From NCBI RefSeq assembly GCF_051020955.1, contig NW_027477517.1:1-64000 (forward strand): DNA of 64,000 nt, in the 5' to 3' direction. A program made the translations under genes and the position numbers. The notes under the pieces are model-generated. The model was not told where the DNA came from. It did no database searches and saw nothing but the letters and a program-made list of their open reading frames with translations. Below, piece by piece: positions 37,001 to 50,294 of this stretch. This DNA is from Megalopta genalis. Lineage: Eukaryota; Arthropoda; Insecta; Hymenoptera; Halictidae. The stretch's first letter is position 1. Every line of letters begins with the position of its first letter.

Positions 37001-38638
37001 TATTTGTTAAGCATGGATTTGAAGGTAAACCTTCTACATCGCATTTATTTGAAGCTAAATCATGAGTTTCGCATGGATTAGAAGCTAACTCGTTTGTTTC
37101 GCCTACATTTGAAGCTATATCATTTATATCGCAAGTATTTGAAGCTAAATCATTTGTGTTGCATGGATTTGAAGGTAAACCTTCTACATCGCATTGATTT
37201 GAAGCTAAATCATGTTTATCGCATGGATTTTGAAGCTAACTCGTTTGATCGTCTGCATTTGAAGCCATATCACTTATATCCCAAGTGTTTGAAGCTAAAT
37301 TATTTGTTAAGCATGGATTTGAAGGTAAACCTTCTACATCGCATTTATTTGAAGCTAAATCATGAGTTTCGCATGGATTAGAAGCTAACTCGTTTGTTTC
37401 GCCTACATTTGAAGCTATATCATTTATATCGCAAGTATTTGAAGCTAAATCATTTGTGTTGCATGGATTTGAAGCTCACCCTTCTACTTCGCATTGATTT
37501 GAAGCTAAATCAAGTTTATCGCATGGATTTTGAGGCTAACTCGTTTGATCTTCTGCATTTGAAGCTATATCACTTATATCCCAATTGTTTGAAGCTAAAT
37601 TATTTGTTAAGCATGGATTTGAAGGTAAACCTTCTACATCGCATTGATTTGAAGCTAAATCATGAGTTTCGCATGGATTACAAGCTAACACGTTTGTTTC
37701 GCCTGCACTTGAAGCTATATCACTTATATCGCAAGTATTTGAAGCTAAATCATTTGTGTTGCATGGATTTTAAGCTAATCCTTCTACTTCGCATTGATTT
37801 GAAGCTAAATCAAGTTTGTCGCATGGATTTGGAAGCTAACTCGTTTGATCGTCTGCATTTGAAGCTATATCACGTATATCCCAAGTGTTTGAAGCTAAAT
37901 CATTTGTTAAGCATGGATTTGAAGGTAAACCTTCTACATCGCATTGATTTGAAGCTAAATCATGAGTTTCGCATGGATTACAATCTAACACGTTTGTTTC
38001 GCCTGCATTTGAAGCTATATCACGTATATCCCAAGTGTTTGAAGCTAAATCATTTGTTCAGCATGGATTTGAAGGTAAACCTTCTACATCGCATTGATTT
38101 GAAGCAAAATCATGAGTTTCGCATGGATTAGAAGCTAACACGTTTGTTTCGCCTGCATTTGAAGCTATATCACTTATATCCCAATTGTTTGAAGCTAAAT
38201 TATTTGTTAAGCATGGATTTGAAGGTAAACCTTCTACATCGCATTGATTTGAAGCTAAATCATGAGTTTCGCATGGATTACAAGCTAACACGTTTGTTTC
38301 GCCTGCATTTGAAGCTATATCACTTATATCGCAAGTATTTGAAGCTAAATCATTTGTTAAGCATGGATTTGAAGGTAACCCTTCTACATCGCATCGATTT
38401 GAAGCTAAATCAAGTTTATCGCATGGATTTTGAAGCTAACTCGTTTGATCGTCTACATTTGAAGCCATATCACTTATATCCCAAGTGTTTGAAGCTAAAT
38501 CATTTTTTAAGCATGGATTTGAAGGTAAACCTTCTACATCGCATTGATTTGAAGCTAAATCATGAGTTTCGCATGGATTAGAAGCTAACACGTTAGTTTT
38601 GCCTGCATTTGAATCTATATCATTTATATCGCTAGAAT

Positions 38639-41600
38639 TTGAAGCTAAATCATTTGTGTTGCATGGATTTGAAGCTCATCCTTCTACTTCGCATTGATTT
38701 GAAGCTAAATCAAATTTATCGCGTGGATTATGAAGCTAACTCGTTTGATCGTCTGCATTTGAAGCTATGTCACTTATATCCCAAGTGTTTGAAGCTAAAT
38801 CATTTGTTAAGCATGGATTTGAAGGTAAACCTTCTACATCGCATTGATTTGAAGCTAAATCATGAGTTTCGCATGGATTAGAAGCTAACTCGTTTGTTTC
38901 GCCTGCATTTGAAGCTATATCATTTATATCGCAAGTATTTGAAGCTAAATCATTTGCGTTCCACGGATTTGAAGCTAATCCTTCTACTTCGCATTGATTT
39001 GAAGCTAAATCAAGTTTATCGCATGGATTTTGAAGCTAACTCGTTTGATCGTCTGCATGTGAAGCTATATCACGTATATCCCAAGTGTTTGAAGCTAAAT
39101 CATTTGTTAAGCATGGATTTGAAGGTAAACCTTCTACATCGCATTGATTTGAAGCTAAATCATGAGTTTCGCATGGATTACAAGCTAACACGTTTGTTTC
39201 GCCTACATTTGAAGCTATATCATTTATATCGCAAGTATTTGAAGCTAAATCATTTGTGTTGCATGGATTTGAAGCTCATCCTTCTACTTCGCATTGATTT
39301 CAAGCTAAATCAAGTTTATCGCATGGATTTTGAGGCTATCTCGTTTGATCGTCTGCATTTGAAGCCATATCACTTATATCCCAAGTGTTTGAAGCTAAAT
39401 TATTTGTTAAGCATGGATTTGAAGGTAAACCTTCTACATCGCATTTATTTGAAGCTAAATCATGAGTTTCGCATGGATTAGAAGCTAACTCGTTTGTTTC
39501 GCCTACATTTGAAGCTATATCATTTATATCGCAAGTATTTGAAGCTAAATAATTTGTGTTGCATGGATTTGAAGCTCACCCTTCTACTTCGCATTGATTT
39601 GAAGCTAAATCAAGTTTATCGCATGGATTTTGAGGCTAACTCGTTTGATCTTCTGCATTTGAAGCTATATCACTTATATCCCAATTGTTTGAAGCTAAAT
39701 TATTTGTTAAGCATGGATTTGAAGGTAAACCTTCTACATCGCATTGATTTGAAGCTAAATCATGAGTTTCGCATGGATTACAAGCTAACACGTTTGTTTC
39801 GCCTGCATTTGAAGCTATATCACTTATATCGCAAGTATTTGAAGCTAAATCATTTGTGTTGCATGGATTTTAAGCTAATCCTTCTACTTCGCATTGATTT
39901 GAAGCTAAATCAAGTTTGTCGCATGGATTTGGAAGCTAACTCGTTTGATCGTCTGCATTTGAAGCTATATCACGTATATCCCAAGTGTTTGAAGCTAAAT
40001 CATTTGTTAAGCATGGATTTGAAGGTAAACCTTCTACATCGCATTGATTTGAAGCTAAATCATGAGTTTCGCATGGATTACAATCTAACACGTTTGTTTC
40101 GCCTGCATTTGAAGCTATATCACGTATATCCCAAGTGTTTGAAGCTAAATCATTTGTTCAGCATGGATTTGAAGGTAAACCTTCTACATCGCATTGATTT
40201 GAAGCAAAATCATGAGTTTCGCATGGATTAGAAGCTAACACGTTTGTTTCGCCTGCATTTGAAGCTATATCATTTATATCGCAAGTATTTGAAGCTAAAT
40301 TATTTGTTAAGCATGGATTTGAAGGTAAACCTTCTACATCGCATTTATTTGAAGCTAAATCATGAGTTTCGCATGGATTAGAAGCTAACTCGTTTGTTTC
40401 GCCTACATTTGAAGCTATATCATTTATATCGCAAGTATTTGAAGCTAAATCATTTGTGTTGCATGGATTTGAAGGTAAACCTTCTACATCGCATTGATTT
40501 GAAGCTAAATCAAGTTTATCGCATGGATTTTGAAGCTAACTCGTTTGATCGTCTGCATTTGAAGCCATATCACATATATCCCAAGTGTTTGAAGCTAAAT
40601 TATTTGTTAAGCATGGATTTGAAGGTAAACCTTCTACATCGCATTTATTTGAAGCTAAATCATGAGTTTCGCATGGATTAGAAGCTAACTCGTTTGTTTC
40701 GCCTACATTTGAAGCTATATCATTTATATCGCAAGTATTTGAAGCTAAATCATTTGTGTTGCATGGATTTGAAGCTCACCCTTCTACTTCGCATTGATTT
40801 GAAGCTAAATCAAGTTTATCGCATGGATTTTGAGGCTAACTCGTTTGATCTTCTGCATTTGAAGCTATATCACTTATATCCCAATTGTTTGAAGCTAAAT
40901 TATTTGTTAAGCATGGATTTGAAGGTAAACCTTCTACATCGCATTGATTTGAAGCTAAATCATGAGTTTCGCATGGATTACAAGCTAACACGTTTGTTTC
41001 GCCTGCATTTGAAGCTATATCACTTATATCGCAAGTATTTGAAGCTAAATCATTTGTGTTGCATGGATTTTAAGCTAATCCTTCTACTTCGCATTGATTT
41101 GAAGCTAAATCAAGTTTGTCGCATGGATTTGGAAGCTAACTCGTTTGATCGTCTGCATTTGAAGCTATATCACGTATATCCCAAGTGTTTGAAGCTAAAT
41201 CATTTGTTAAGCATGGATTTGAAGGTAAACCTTCTACATCGCATTGATTTGAAGCTAAATCATGAGTTTCGCATGGATTACAATCTAACACGTTTGTTTC
41301 GCCTGCATTTGAAGCTATATCACGTATATCCCAAGTGTTTGAAGCTAAATCATTTGTTCAGCATGGATTTGAAGGTAAACCTTCTACATCGCATTGATTT
41401 GAAGCAAAATCATGAGTTTCGCATGGATTAGAAGCTAACACGTTTGTTTCGCCTGCATTTGAAGCTATATCACTTATATCCCAATTGTTTGAAGCTAAAT
41501 TATTTGTTAAGCATGGATTTGAAGGTAAACCTTCTACATCGCATTGATTTGAAGCTAAATCATGAGTTTCGCATGGATTACAAGCTAACACGTTTGTTTC

Positions 41601-44600
41601 GCCTGCATTTGAAGCTATATCACTTATATCGCAAGTATTTGAAGCTAAATCATTTGTTAAGCATGGATTTGAAGGTAACCCTTCTACATCGCATCGATTT
41701 GAAGCTAAATCAAGTTTATCGCATGGATTTTGAAGCTAACTCGTTTGATCGTCTACATTTGAAGCCATATCACTTATATCCCAAGTGTTTGAAGCTAAAT
41801 CATTTTTTAAGCATGGATTTGAAGGTAAACCTTCTACATCGCATTGATTTGAAGCTAAATCATGAGTTTCGCATGGATTAGAAGCTAACACGTTAGTTTT
41901 GCCTGCATTTGAATCTATATCATTTATATCGCTAGAATTTGAAGCTAAATCATTTGTGTTGCATGGATTTGAAGCTCATCCTTCTACTTCGCATTGATTT
42001 GAAGCTAAATCAAATTTATCGCGTGGATTATGAAGCTAACTCGTTTGATCGTCTGCATTTGAAGCTATGTCACTTATATCCCAAGTGTTTGAAGCTAAAT
42101 CATTTGTTAAGCATGGATTTGAAGGTAAACCTTCTACATCGCATTGATTTGAAGCTAAATCATGAGTTTCGCATGGATTAGAAGCTAACTCGTTTGTTTC
42201 GCCTGCATTTGAAGCTATATCATTTATATCGCAAGTATTTGAAGCTAAATCATTTGCGTTCCACGGATTTGAAGCTAATCCTTCTACTTCGCATTGATTT
42301 GAAGCTAAATCAAGTTTATCGCATGGATTTTGAAGCTAACTCGTTTGATCGTCTGCATGTGAAGCTATATCACGTATATCCCAAGTGTTTGAAGCTAAAT
42401 CATTTGTTAAGCATGGATTTGAAGGTAAACCTTCTACATCGCATTGATTTGAAGCTAAATCATGAGTTTCGCATGGATTACAAGCTAACACGTTTGTTTC
42501 GCCTACATTTGAAGCTATATCATTTATATCGCAAGTATTTGAAGCTAAATCATTTGTGTTGCATGGATTTGAAGCTCATCCTTCTACTTCGCATTGATTT
42601 CAAGCTAAATCAAGTTTATCGCATGGATTTTGAGGCTATCTCGTTTGATCGTCTGCATTTGAAGCCATATCACTTATATCCCAAGTGTTTGAAGCTAAAT
42701 TATTTGTTAAGCATGGATTTGAAGGTAAACCTTCTACATCGCATTTATTTGAAGCTAAATCATGAGTTTCGCATGGATTAGAAGCTAACTCGTTTGTTTC
42801 GCCTACATTTGAAGCTATATCATTTATATCGCAAGTATTTGAAGCTAAATCATTTGTGTTGCATGGATTTGAAGCTCACCCTTCTACTTCGCATTGATTT
42901 GAAGCTAAATCAAGTTTATCGCATGGATTTTGAGGCTAACTCGTTTGATCTTCTGCATTTGAAGCTATATCACTTATATCCCAATTGTTTGAAGCTAAAT
43001 TATTTGTTAAGCATGGATTTGAAGGTAAACCTTCTACATCGCATTGATTTGAAGCTAAATCATGAGTTTCGCATGGATTACAAGCTAACACGTTTGTTTC
43101 GCCTGCATTTGAAGCTATATCACTTATATCGCAAGTATTTGAAGCTAAATCATTTGTGTTGCATGGATTTTAAGCTAATCCTTCTACTTCGCATTGATTT
43201 GAAGCTAAATCAAGTTTGTCGCATGGATTTGGAAGCTAACTCGTTTGATCGTCTGCATTTGAAGCTATATCACGTATATCCCAAGTGTTTGAAGCTAAAT
43301 CATTTGTTAAGCATGGATTTGAAGGTAAACCTTCTACATCGCATTGATTTGAAGCTAAATCATGAGTTTCGCATGGATTACAATCTAACACGTTTGTTTC
43401 GCCTGCATTTGAAGCTATATCACGTATATCCCAAGTGTTTGAAGCTAAATCATTTGTTCAGCATGGATTTGAAGGTAAACCTTCTACATCGCATTGATTT
43501 GAAGCAAAATCATGAGTTTCGCATGGATTAGAAGCTAACACGTTTGTTTCGCCTGCATTTGAAGCTATATCATTTATATCGCAAGTATTTGAAGCTAAAT
43601 TATTTGTTAAGCATGGATTTGAAGGTAAACCTTCTACATCGCATTTATTTGAAGCTAAATCATGAGTTTCGCATGGATTAGAAGCTAACTCGTTTGTTTC
43701 GCCTACATTTGAAGCTATATCATTTATATCGCAAGTATTTGAAGCTAAATCATTTGTGTTGCATGGATTTGAAGGTAAACCTTCTACATCGCATTGATTT
43801 GAAGCTAAATCAAGTTTATCGCATGGATTTTGAAGCTAACTCGTTTGATCGTCTGCATTTGAAGCCATATCACATATATCCCAAGTGTTTGAAGCTAAAT
43901 TATTTGTTAAGCATGGATTTGAAGGTAAACCTTCTACATCGCATTTATTTGAAGCTAAATCATGAGTTTCGCATGGATTAGAAGCTAACTCGTTTGTTTC
44001 GCCTACATTTGAAGCTATATCATTTATATCGCAAGTACTTGAAGCTAAATCATTTGTGTTGCATGGATTTGAAGCTCACCCTTCTACTTCGCATTGATTT
44101 GAAGCTAAATCAAGTTTATCGCATGGATTTTGAGGCTAACTCGTTTGATCTTCTGCATTTGAAGCTATATCACTTATATCCCAATTGTTTGAAGCTAAAT
44201 TATTTGTTAAGCATGGATTTGAAGGTAAACCTTCTACATCGCATTGATTTGAAGCTAAATCATGAGTTTCGCATGGATTACAAGCTAACACGTTTGTTTC
44301 GCCTGCATTTGAAGCTATATCACTTATATCGCAAGTATTTGAAGCTAAATCATTTGTTAAGCATGGATTTGAAGGTAACCCTTCTACATCGCATCGATTT
44401 GAAGCTAAATCAAGTTTATCGCATGGATTTTGAAGCTAACTCGTTTGATCGTCTACATTTGAAGCCATATCACTTATATCCCAAGTGTTTGAAGCTAAAT
44501 CATTTTTTAAGCATGGATTTGAAGGTAAACCTTCTACATCGCATTGATTTGAAGCTAAATCATGAGTTTCGCATGGATTAGAAGCTAACACGTTAGTTTT

Positions 44601-47593
44601 GCCTGCATTTGAATCTATATCATTTATATCGCTAGAATTTGAAGCTAAATCATTTGTGTTGCATGGATTTGAAGCTCATCCTTCTACTTCGCATTGATTT
44701 GAAGCTAAATCAAATTTATCGCGTGGATTATGAAGCTAACTCGTTTGATCGTCTGCATTTGAAGCTATGTCACTTATATCCCAAGTGTTTGAAGCTAAAT
44801 CATTTGTTAAGCATGGATTTGAAGGTAAACCTTCTACATCGCATTGATTTGAAGCTAAATCATGAGTTTCGCATGGATTAGAAGCTAACTCGTTTGTTTC
44901 GCCTGCATTTGAAGCTATATCATTTATATCGCAAGTATTTGAAGCTAAATCATTTGCGTTCCACGGATTTGAAGCTAATCCTTCTACTTCGCATTGATTT
45001 GAAGCTAAATCAAGTTTATCGCATGGATTTTGAAGCTAACTCGTTTGATCGTCTGCATGTGAAGCTATATCACGTATATCCCAAGTGTTTGAAGCTAAAT
45101 CATTTGTTAAGCATGGATTTGAAGGTAAACCTTCTACATCGCATTGATTTGAAGCTAAATCATGAGTTTCGCATGGATTACAAGCTAACACGTTTGTTTC
45201 GCCTACATTTGAAGCTATATCATTTATATCGCAAGTATTTGAAGCTAAATCATTTGTGTTGCATGGATTTGAAGCTCATCCTTCTACTTCGCATTGATTT
45301 GAAGCTAAATCAAGTTTGTCGCATGGATTTGGAAGCTAACTCGTTTGATCGTCTGCATTTGAAGCTATATCACGTATATCCCAAGTGTTTGAAGCTAAAT
45401 CATTTGTTAAGCATGGATTTGAAGGTAAACCTTCTACATCGCATTGATTTGAAGCTAAATCATGAGTTTCGCATGGATTACAATCTAACACGTTTGTTTC
45501 GCCTGCATTTGAAGCTATATCACGTATATCCCAAGTGTTTGAAGCTAAATCATTTGTTCAGCATGGATTTGAAGGTAAACCTTCTACATCGCATTGATTT
45601 GAAGCAAAATCATGAGTTTCGCATGGATTAGAAGCTAACACGTTTGTTTCGCCTGCATTTGAAGCTATATCATTTATATCGCAAGTATTTGAAGCTAAAT
45701 TATTTGTTAAGCATGGATTTGAAGGTAAACCTTCTACATCGCATTTATTTGAAGCTAAATCATGAGTTTCGCATGGATTAGAAGCTAACTCGTTTGTTTC
45801 GCCTACATTTGAAGCTATATCATTTATATCGCAAGTATTTGAAGCTAAATCATTTGTGTTGCATGGATTTGAAGGTAAACCTTCTACATCGCATTGATTT
45901 GAAGCTAAATCAAGTTTATCGCATGGATTTTGAAGCTAACTCGTTTGATCGTCTGCATTTGAAGCCATATCACATATATCCCAAGTGTTTGAAGCTAAAT
46001 TATTTGTTAAGCATGGATTTGAAGGTAAACCTTCTACATCGCATTTATTTGAAGCTAAATCATGAGTTTCGCATGGATTAGAAGCTAACTCGTTTGTTTC
46101 GCCTACATTTGAAGCTATATCATTTATATCGCAAGTATTTGAAGCTAAATCATTTGTGTTGCATGGATTTGAAGCTCACCCTTCTACTTCGCATTGATTT
46201 GAAGCTAAATCAAGTTTATCGCATGGATTTTGAGGCTAACTCGTTTGATCTTCTGCATTTGAAGCTATATCACTTATATCCCAATTGTTTGAAGCTAAAT
46301 TATTTGTTAAGCATGGATTTGAAGGTAAACCTTCTACATCGCATTGATTTGAAGCTAAATCATGAGTTTCGCATGGATTACAAGCTAACACGTTTGTTTC
46401 GCCTGCATTTGAAGCTATATCACTTATATCGCAAGTATTTGAAGCTAAATCATTTGTTAAGCATGGATTTGAAGGTAACCCTTCTACATCGCATCGATTT
46501 GAAGCTAAATCAAGTTTATCGCATGGATTTTGAAGCTAACTCGTTTGATCGTCTACATTTGAAGCCATATCACTTATATCCCAAGTGTTTGAAGCTAAAT
46601 CATTTTTTAAGCATGGATTTGAAGGTAAACCTTCTACATCGCATTGATTTGAAGCTAAATCATGAGTTTCGCATGGATTAGAAGCTAACACGTTAGTTTT
46701 GCCTGCATTTGAATCTATATCATTTATATCGCTAGAATTTGAAGCTAAATCATTTGTGTTGCATGGATTTGAAGCTCATCCTTCTACTTCGCATTGATTT
46801 GAAGCTAAATCAAATTTATCGCGTGGATTATGAAGCTAACTCGTTTGATCGTCTGCATTTGAAGCTATGTCACTTATATCCCAAGTGTTTGAAGCTAAAT
46901 CATTTGTTAAGCATGGATTTGAAGGTAAACCTTCTACATCGCATTGATTTGAAGCTAAATCATGAGTTTCGCATGGATTAGAAGCTAACTCGTTTGTTTC
47001 GCCTGCATTTGAAGCTATATCATTTATATCGCAAGTATTTGAAGCTAAATCATTTGCGTTCCACGGATTTGAAGCTAATCCTTCTACTTCGCATTGATTT
47101 GAAGCTAAATCAAGTTTATCGCATGGATTTTGAAGCTAACTCGTTTGATCGTCTGCATGTGAAGCTATATCACGTATATCCCAAGTGTTTGAAGCTAAAT
47201 CATTTGTTAAGCATGGATTTGAAGGTAAACCTTCTACATCGCATTGATTTGAAGCTAAATCATGAGTTTCGCATGGATTACAAGCTAACACGTTTGTTTC
47301 GCCTACATTTGAAGCTATATCATTTATATCGCAAGTATTTGAAGCTAAATCATTTGTGTTGCATGGATTTGAAGCTCATCCTTCTACTTCGCATTGATTT
47401 CAAGCTAAATCAAGTTTATCGCATGGATTTTGAGGCTATCTCGTTTGATCGTCTGCATTTGAAGCTATATCACTTATATCCCAAATGTTTGAAGCTAAAT
47501 TATTTGTTAAGCATGGATTTGAAGGTAAACCTTCTACATCGCATTGATTTGAAGCTAAATCATGAGTTTCGCATGGATTAGAAGATAACTCGT
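38639..47593 (+). repeat. Series of shrinking units: 3,300, 2,700, 2,100 bp
   Basis: The marker pair CGCTAGAATTT and GCGTTCCACGG, about 325 bp apart, recurs four times. GCGTTCCACGG lies near 38,957, 42,257, 44,957 and 47,057, giving spacings of 3,300, 2,700 and 2,100 bp, each 600 bp shorter than the last. The 3,300-bp unit has two CCAATTG monomers 600 bp apart (40,881 and 41,481). The 2,700-bp unit has one fewer, as expected if exchange between them removed 600 bp. The 2,100-bp unit has a different 600-bp loss with a mappable hybrid junction near 45,290. In copy 1 the same marker pair repeats at 3,900 bp, extending the series upward. Confidence 0.87.
45278..45300. other. Hybrid junction of a 600-bp unequal exchange
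   Basis: To the left the sequence carries C in GAAGCTCATCC (45,277), as at 42,577. To the right it carries G in GATTTGAAG (45,301) and then TTTGTCGC and TTTGGAAGC, as at 43,201 onward, not the CAAGC and TTTATCGC found at 42,601. The two parental positions are 600 bp apart in the preceding unit. The crossover therefore fell within the 23 identical bases between the two informative sites, inside the CTTCTACTTCGCATTG monomer. Confidence 0.75.
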
Positions 47594-49219
47594 TTGTTAG
47601 GCCTGCATTTAAAGCTATATCATTTATATCGCAAGTATTTGAAGCTAAATCATTTGTGTTGCATGGATTTGAAGCTAATCCTTCTACTTCGCATTGATTT
47701 GAAGCTAAATCAAGTTTATCGCATGGATTTTGAAGCTAACTCGTTTGATCGTCTGCATTTGAAGCTATATCACGTATATCCCAAGTGTTTGAAGCTAAAT
47801 CATTTGTTAAGCATGGATTTGAAGGTAAACCTTCAACATCGCATTGATTTGAAGCTAAGTCATGAGTTTCGCATGGATTACAAGCTAACTCGTTTGTTTC
47901 GCCTGCATTTGAAGCTATATCACGTATATCCCAAGTGTTTGAAGCTAAATCATTTGTTAAGCATGGATTTGAAGGTAAACCTTCTACATCGCATTGATTT
48001 GAAGCTAAATCATGAGTTTCGCATGGATTACAAGCTAACACGTTTGTTTCGCCTACATTTGAAGCTATATCATTTATATCGCAAGTATTTGAATCTAAAT
48101 CATTTGTGTTGCATGGATTTGAAGCTCATCCTTCTACTTCGCATTGATTTCAAGCTAAATCAAGTTTATCGCATGGATTTTGAGGCTAACTCGTTTGATC
48201 GTCTGCATTTGAATCTGTATCATTTATACCGCAAGTATCTGAAACTAAATCATTTGTGTTGCATGGATTTTAAGCTAATCTTTCTACTTCGCATTGATTT
48301 GAAGCTAAATCAAGTTTATCGCATGGATTTTGAAGCTAACTCGTTTGATCGGCTTCATTTGAAGCTATATCACGTATATCCCAAGTGTTTGAAGCTAAAT
48401 CATTTGTTAAGCATGGATTTGAAGGTAAACCTTCTACATCGCATTGATTTGAAGCTAAATCATGAGTTTCGCATGGATTACAAGCTAACACGTTTGTTTC
48501 GCCTGCATTTGAAGCTATATCATTTATATCGCAAGTATTTGAAGCTAAATCATTTGTTAAGCATGGATTTGAAGGTAAACATTCTACATCGCATTGATTT
48601 GAAGCTAAATCAATTTTATCGCATGGATTTTGAAGCTAACTCGTTTGATCGTCTGTATTTGAAGCCATATCACTTATATCCCAAGTGTTTGAAGCTAAAT
48701 CATTTTTTAAGCATGGATTTGAGGGTAAACCTTCTACATCGCATTGATTTGAAGCTAAATCATGTGTTTCGCATAGATATGAAGCTAACTCGTTTGTTTC
48801 GTCTGCATTTGCATCTGTATCATTTATACCGCAAGTATCTGAAACTAAATCATTTGTTTCGCATGGATTTGAGGCTAAACCTTCTACATCGCATTGATTT
48901 TCAGCTGAATCAAGTGCATGGCATGGATTTGAAGATAACTCGTTTGTGTCTTCTGCATTTGAAGCTATATCACTTATATCCCAAGTGTTTGAAGCTAAAT
49001 TATTTGTTAAGCATGGATTTGAAGGTAAACCTTCTACATCGCATTGATTTGAAGCTAAATCATGAGTTTCGCATGGATAAGAAGCTAACACGTTTGTTTC
49101 GCCTGCATTTGAAGCTATATCATTTATATCGCAAGTATTTGAAGCTAAATCATTTGTGTTGCATGGATTTTAAGCTAATCCTTCTACTTCGCATTGATTT
49201 GAAGCTAAATCAAGTTTAA
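47594..49219 (+). other. Copy-2 + strand ORF (541 codons), probably repeat-borne
   Basis: Counterpart of 22,227-24,014 in the macro-duplication (offset 25,367). It is cut about 54 codons early by a private TTTATCGC to TTTAACGC change that makes TAA. Loss of the frame in one of two near-identical copies argues against strong selection for the + strand protein, at least in this copy. No domain or signal is visible. Confidence 0.1.
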
Positions 49220-50294
49220 CGCATGGATTTTGAAGCTAACTCGTTTGATCGTCTGCATTTGAAGCTATATCACGTATATCCCAAGTGTTTGAAGCTAAAT
49301 CATTTGTTAAGCATGGATTTGAAGGTAAACCTTCTACATCGCATTGATTTGAAGCTAAATCATGAGTTTCGCATGGATTAGAAGCTAACTCGTTTGATCG
49401 TCTGCATTTGAAGCTATATCACTTATATCCCAAGTGTCTGAAGCTAAATCATTTGTGTTGCATGGATTTGAAGCTAATCCTTCTACTTCGCATTGATTTG
49501 AAGCTAAATCAAGTTTATCGCATGGATTTTGAAGCTAACTCGTTTGATCGTCTGCATTTGAAGCTATATCACGTATATCCCAAGTGTTTGAAGCTAAATT
49601 ATTTGTTAAGCATGGATTTGAAGGTAAACCTTCTACATCGCATTGATTTGAAGCTAAATCATGAGTTTCGCATGGATAAGAAGCTAACACGTTTGTTTCG
49701 CCTGCATTTGAAACTATATCATTTACATCGCAAGTATTTGAAGCTAAATCATTTGTGTTGCGTGGATTTTAAGCTAATCCTTCTACTTCGCATTGATTTG
49801 AAGCTAAATGAAGTTTATCGCATGGATTTTGAAGCTAACTCGTTTGATCGTCTGCATTTGAAGCTATATCACGTATATCCCAAGTGTTTGAAGCTAAATC
49901 ATTTGTTAAGCATGGATTTGAAGGTAAACCTTCTACATCGCATTGATTTGAAGCTAAATCATGAGTTTCGCATGGATTAGAAGCTAACACGTTTGTTTCG
50001 TCTGCATTTGAAGCTATATCATTTATATCGCAAGAATTTGCAGCTAAATCATTTGTTAAGCATGGATTTGAAGGTAAACCTTCTACATCGCATTGATTTG
50101 AAGCTAAATCATGTGTTTCGCATAGATATGAAGCTAACTCGTTTGTTTCGTCTGCATTTGAATCTGTATCATTTATACCGCAAGTATCTGAAACTAAATC
50201 ATTTGTTTCGCATGGATTTGAAGCTAAACCTTCTACATCGCATTGATTTTCAGCTAAATCAAGTGCATGGCATGGATTTGAAGATAACTCGTTT
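47594..50294 (+). repeat. Copy-2 counterpart of 22.2-24.3 kb with 600-bp gain
   Basis: Matches 22,227 onward at offset 25,367 until about 49.2 kb, then gains about 600 bp of HORs before matching 24,027 onward at offset 25,966. The inserted part includes a direct join of GGATTAGAAG to ACTCGTTTGATCG near 49,380, which is an atypical monomer order, and a private TTTAACGC change near 49,217 that creates TAA in the + frame. No other feature is seen. Confidence 0.75.

Larger units (their letters stand above)
30183..38638 (+). repeat. First part of macro-unit copy 2
   Basis: Follows 7.8-12.6 kb at offset 22,368. A private one-base loss near 34,713 (TTTGATCTATATC for TTTGAATCTATATC) changes the offset to 22,367. 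About 900 bp of extra HORs lie between roughly 35.0 and 36.2 kb, after which it follows 12.9-15.4 kb at offset 23,267. Around 34.4-35.0 kb it resembles 6.84-7.43 kb (shared GCATGCATT) more than the expected partner at 12.0-12.6 kb, so it is a mosaic. No unique sequence or gene is seen. Confidence 0.8.
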
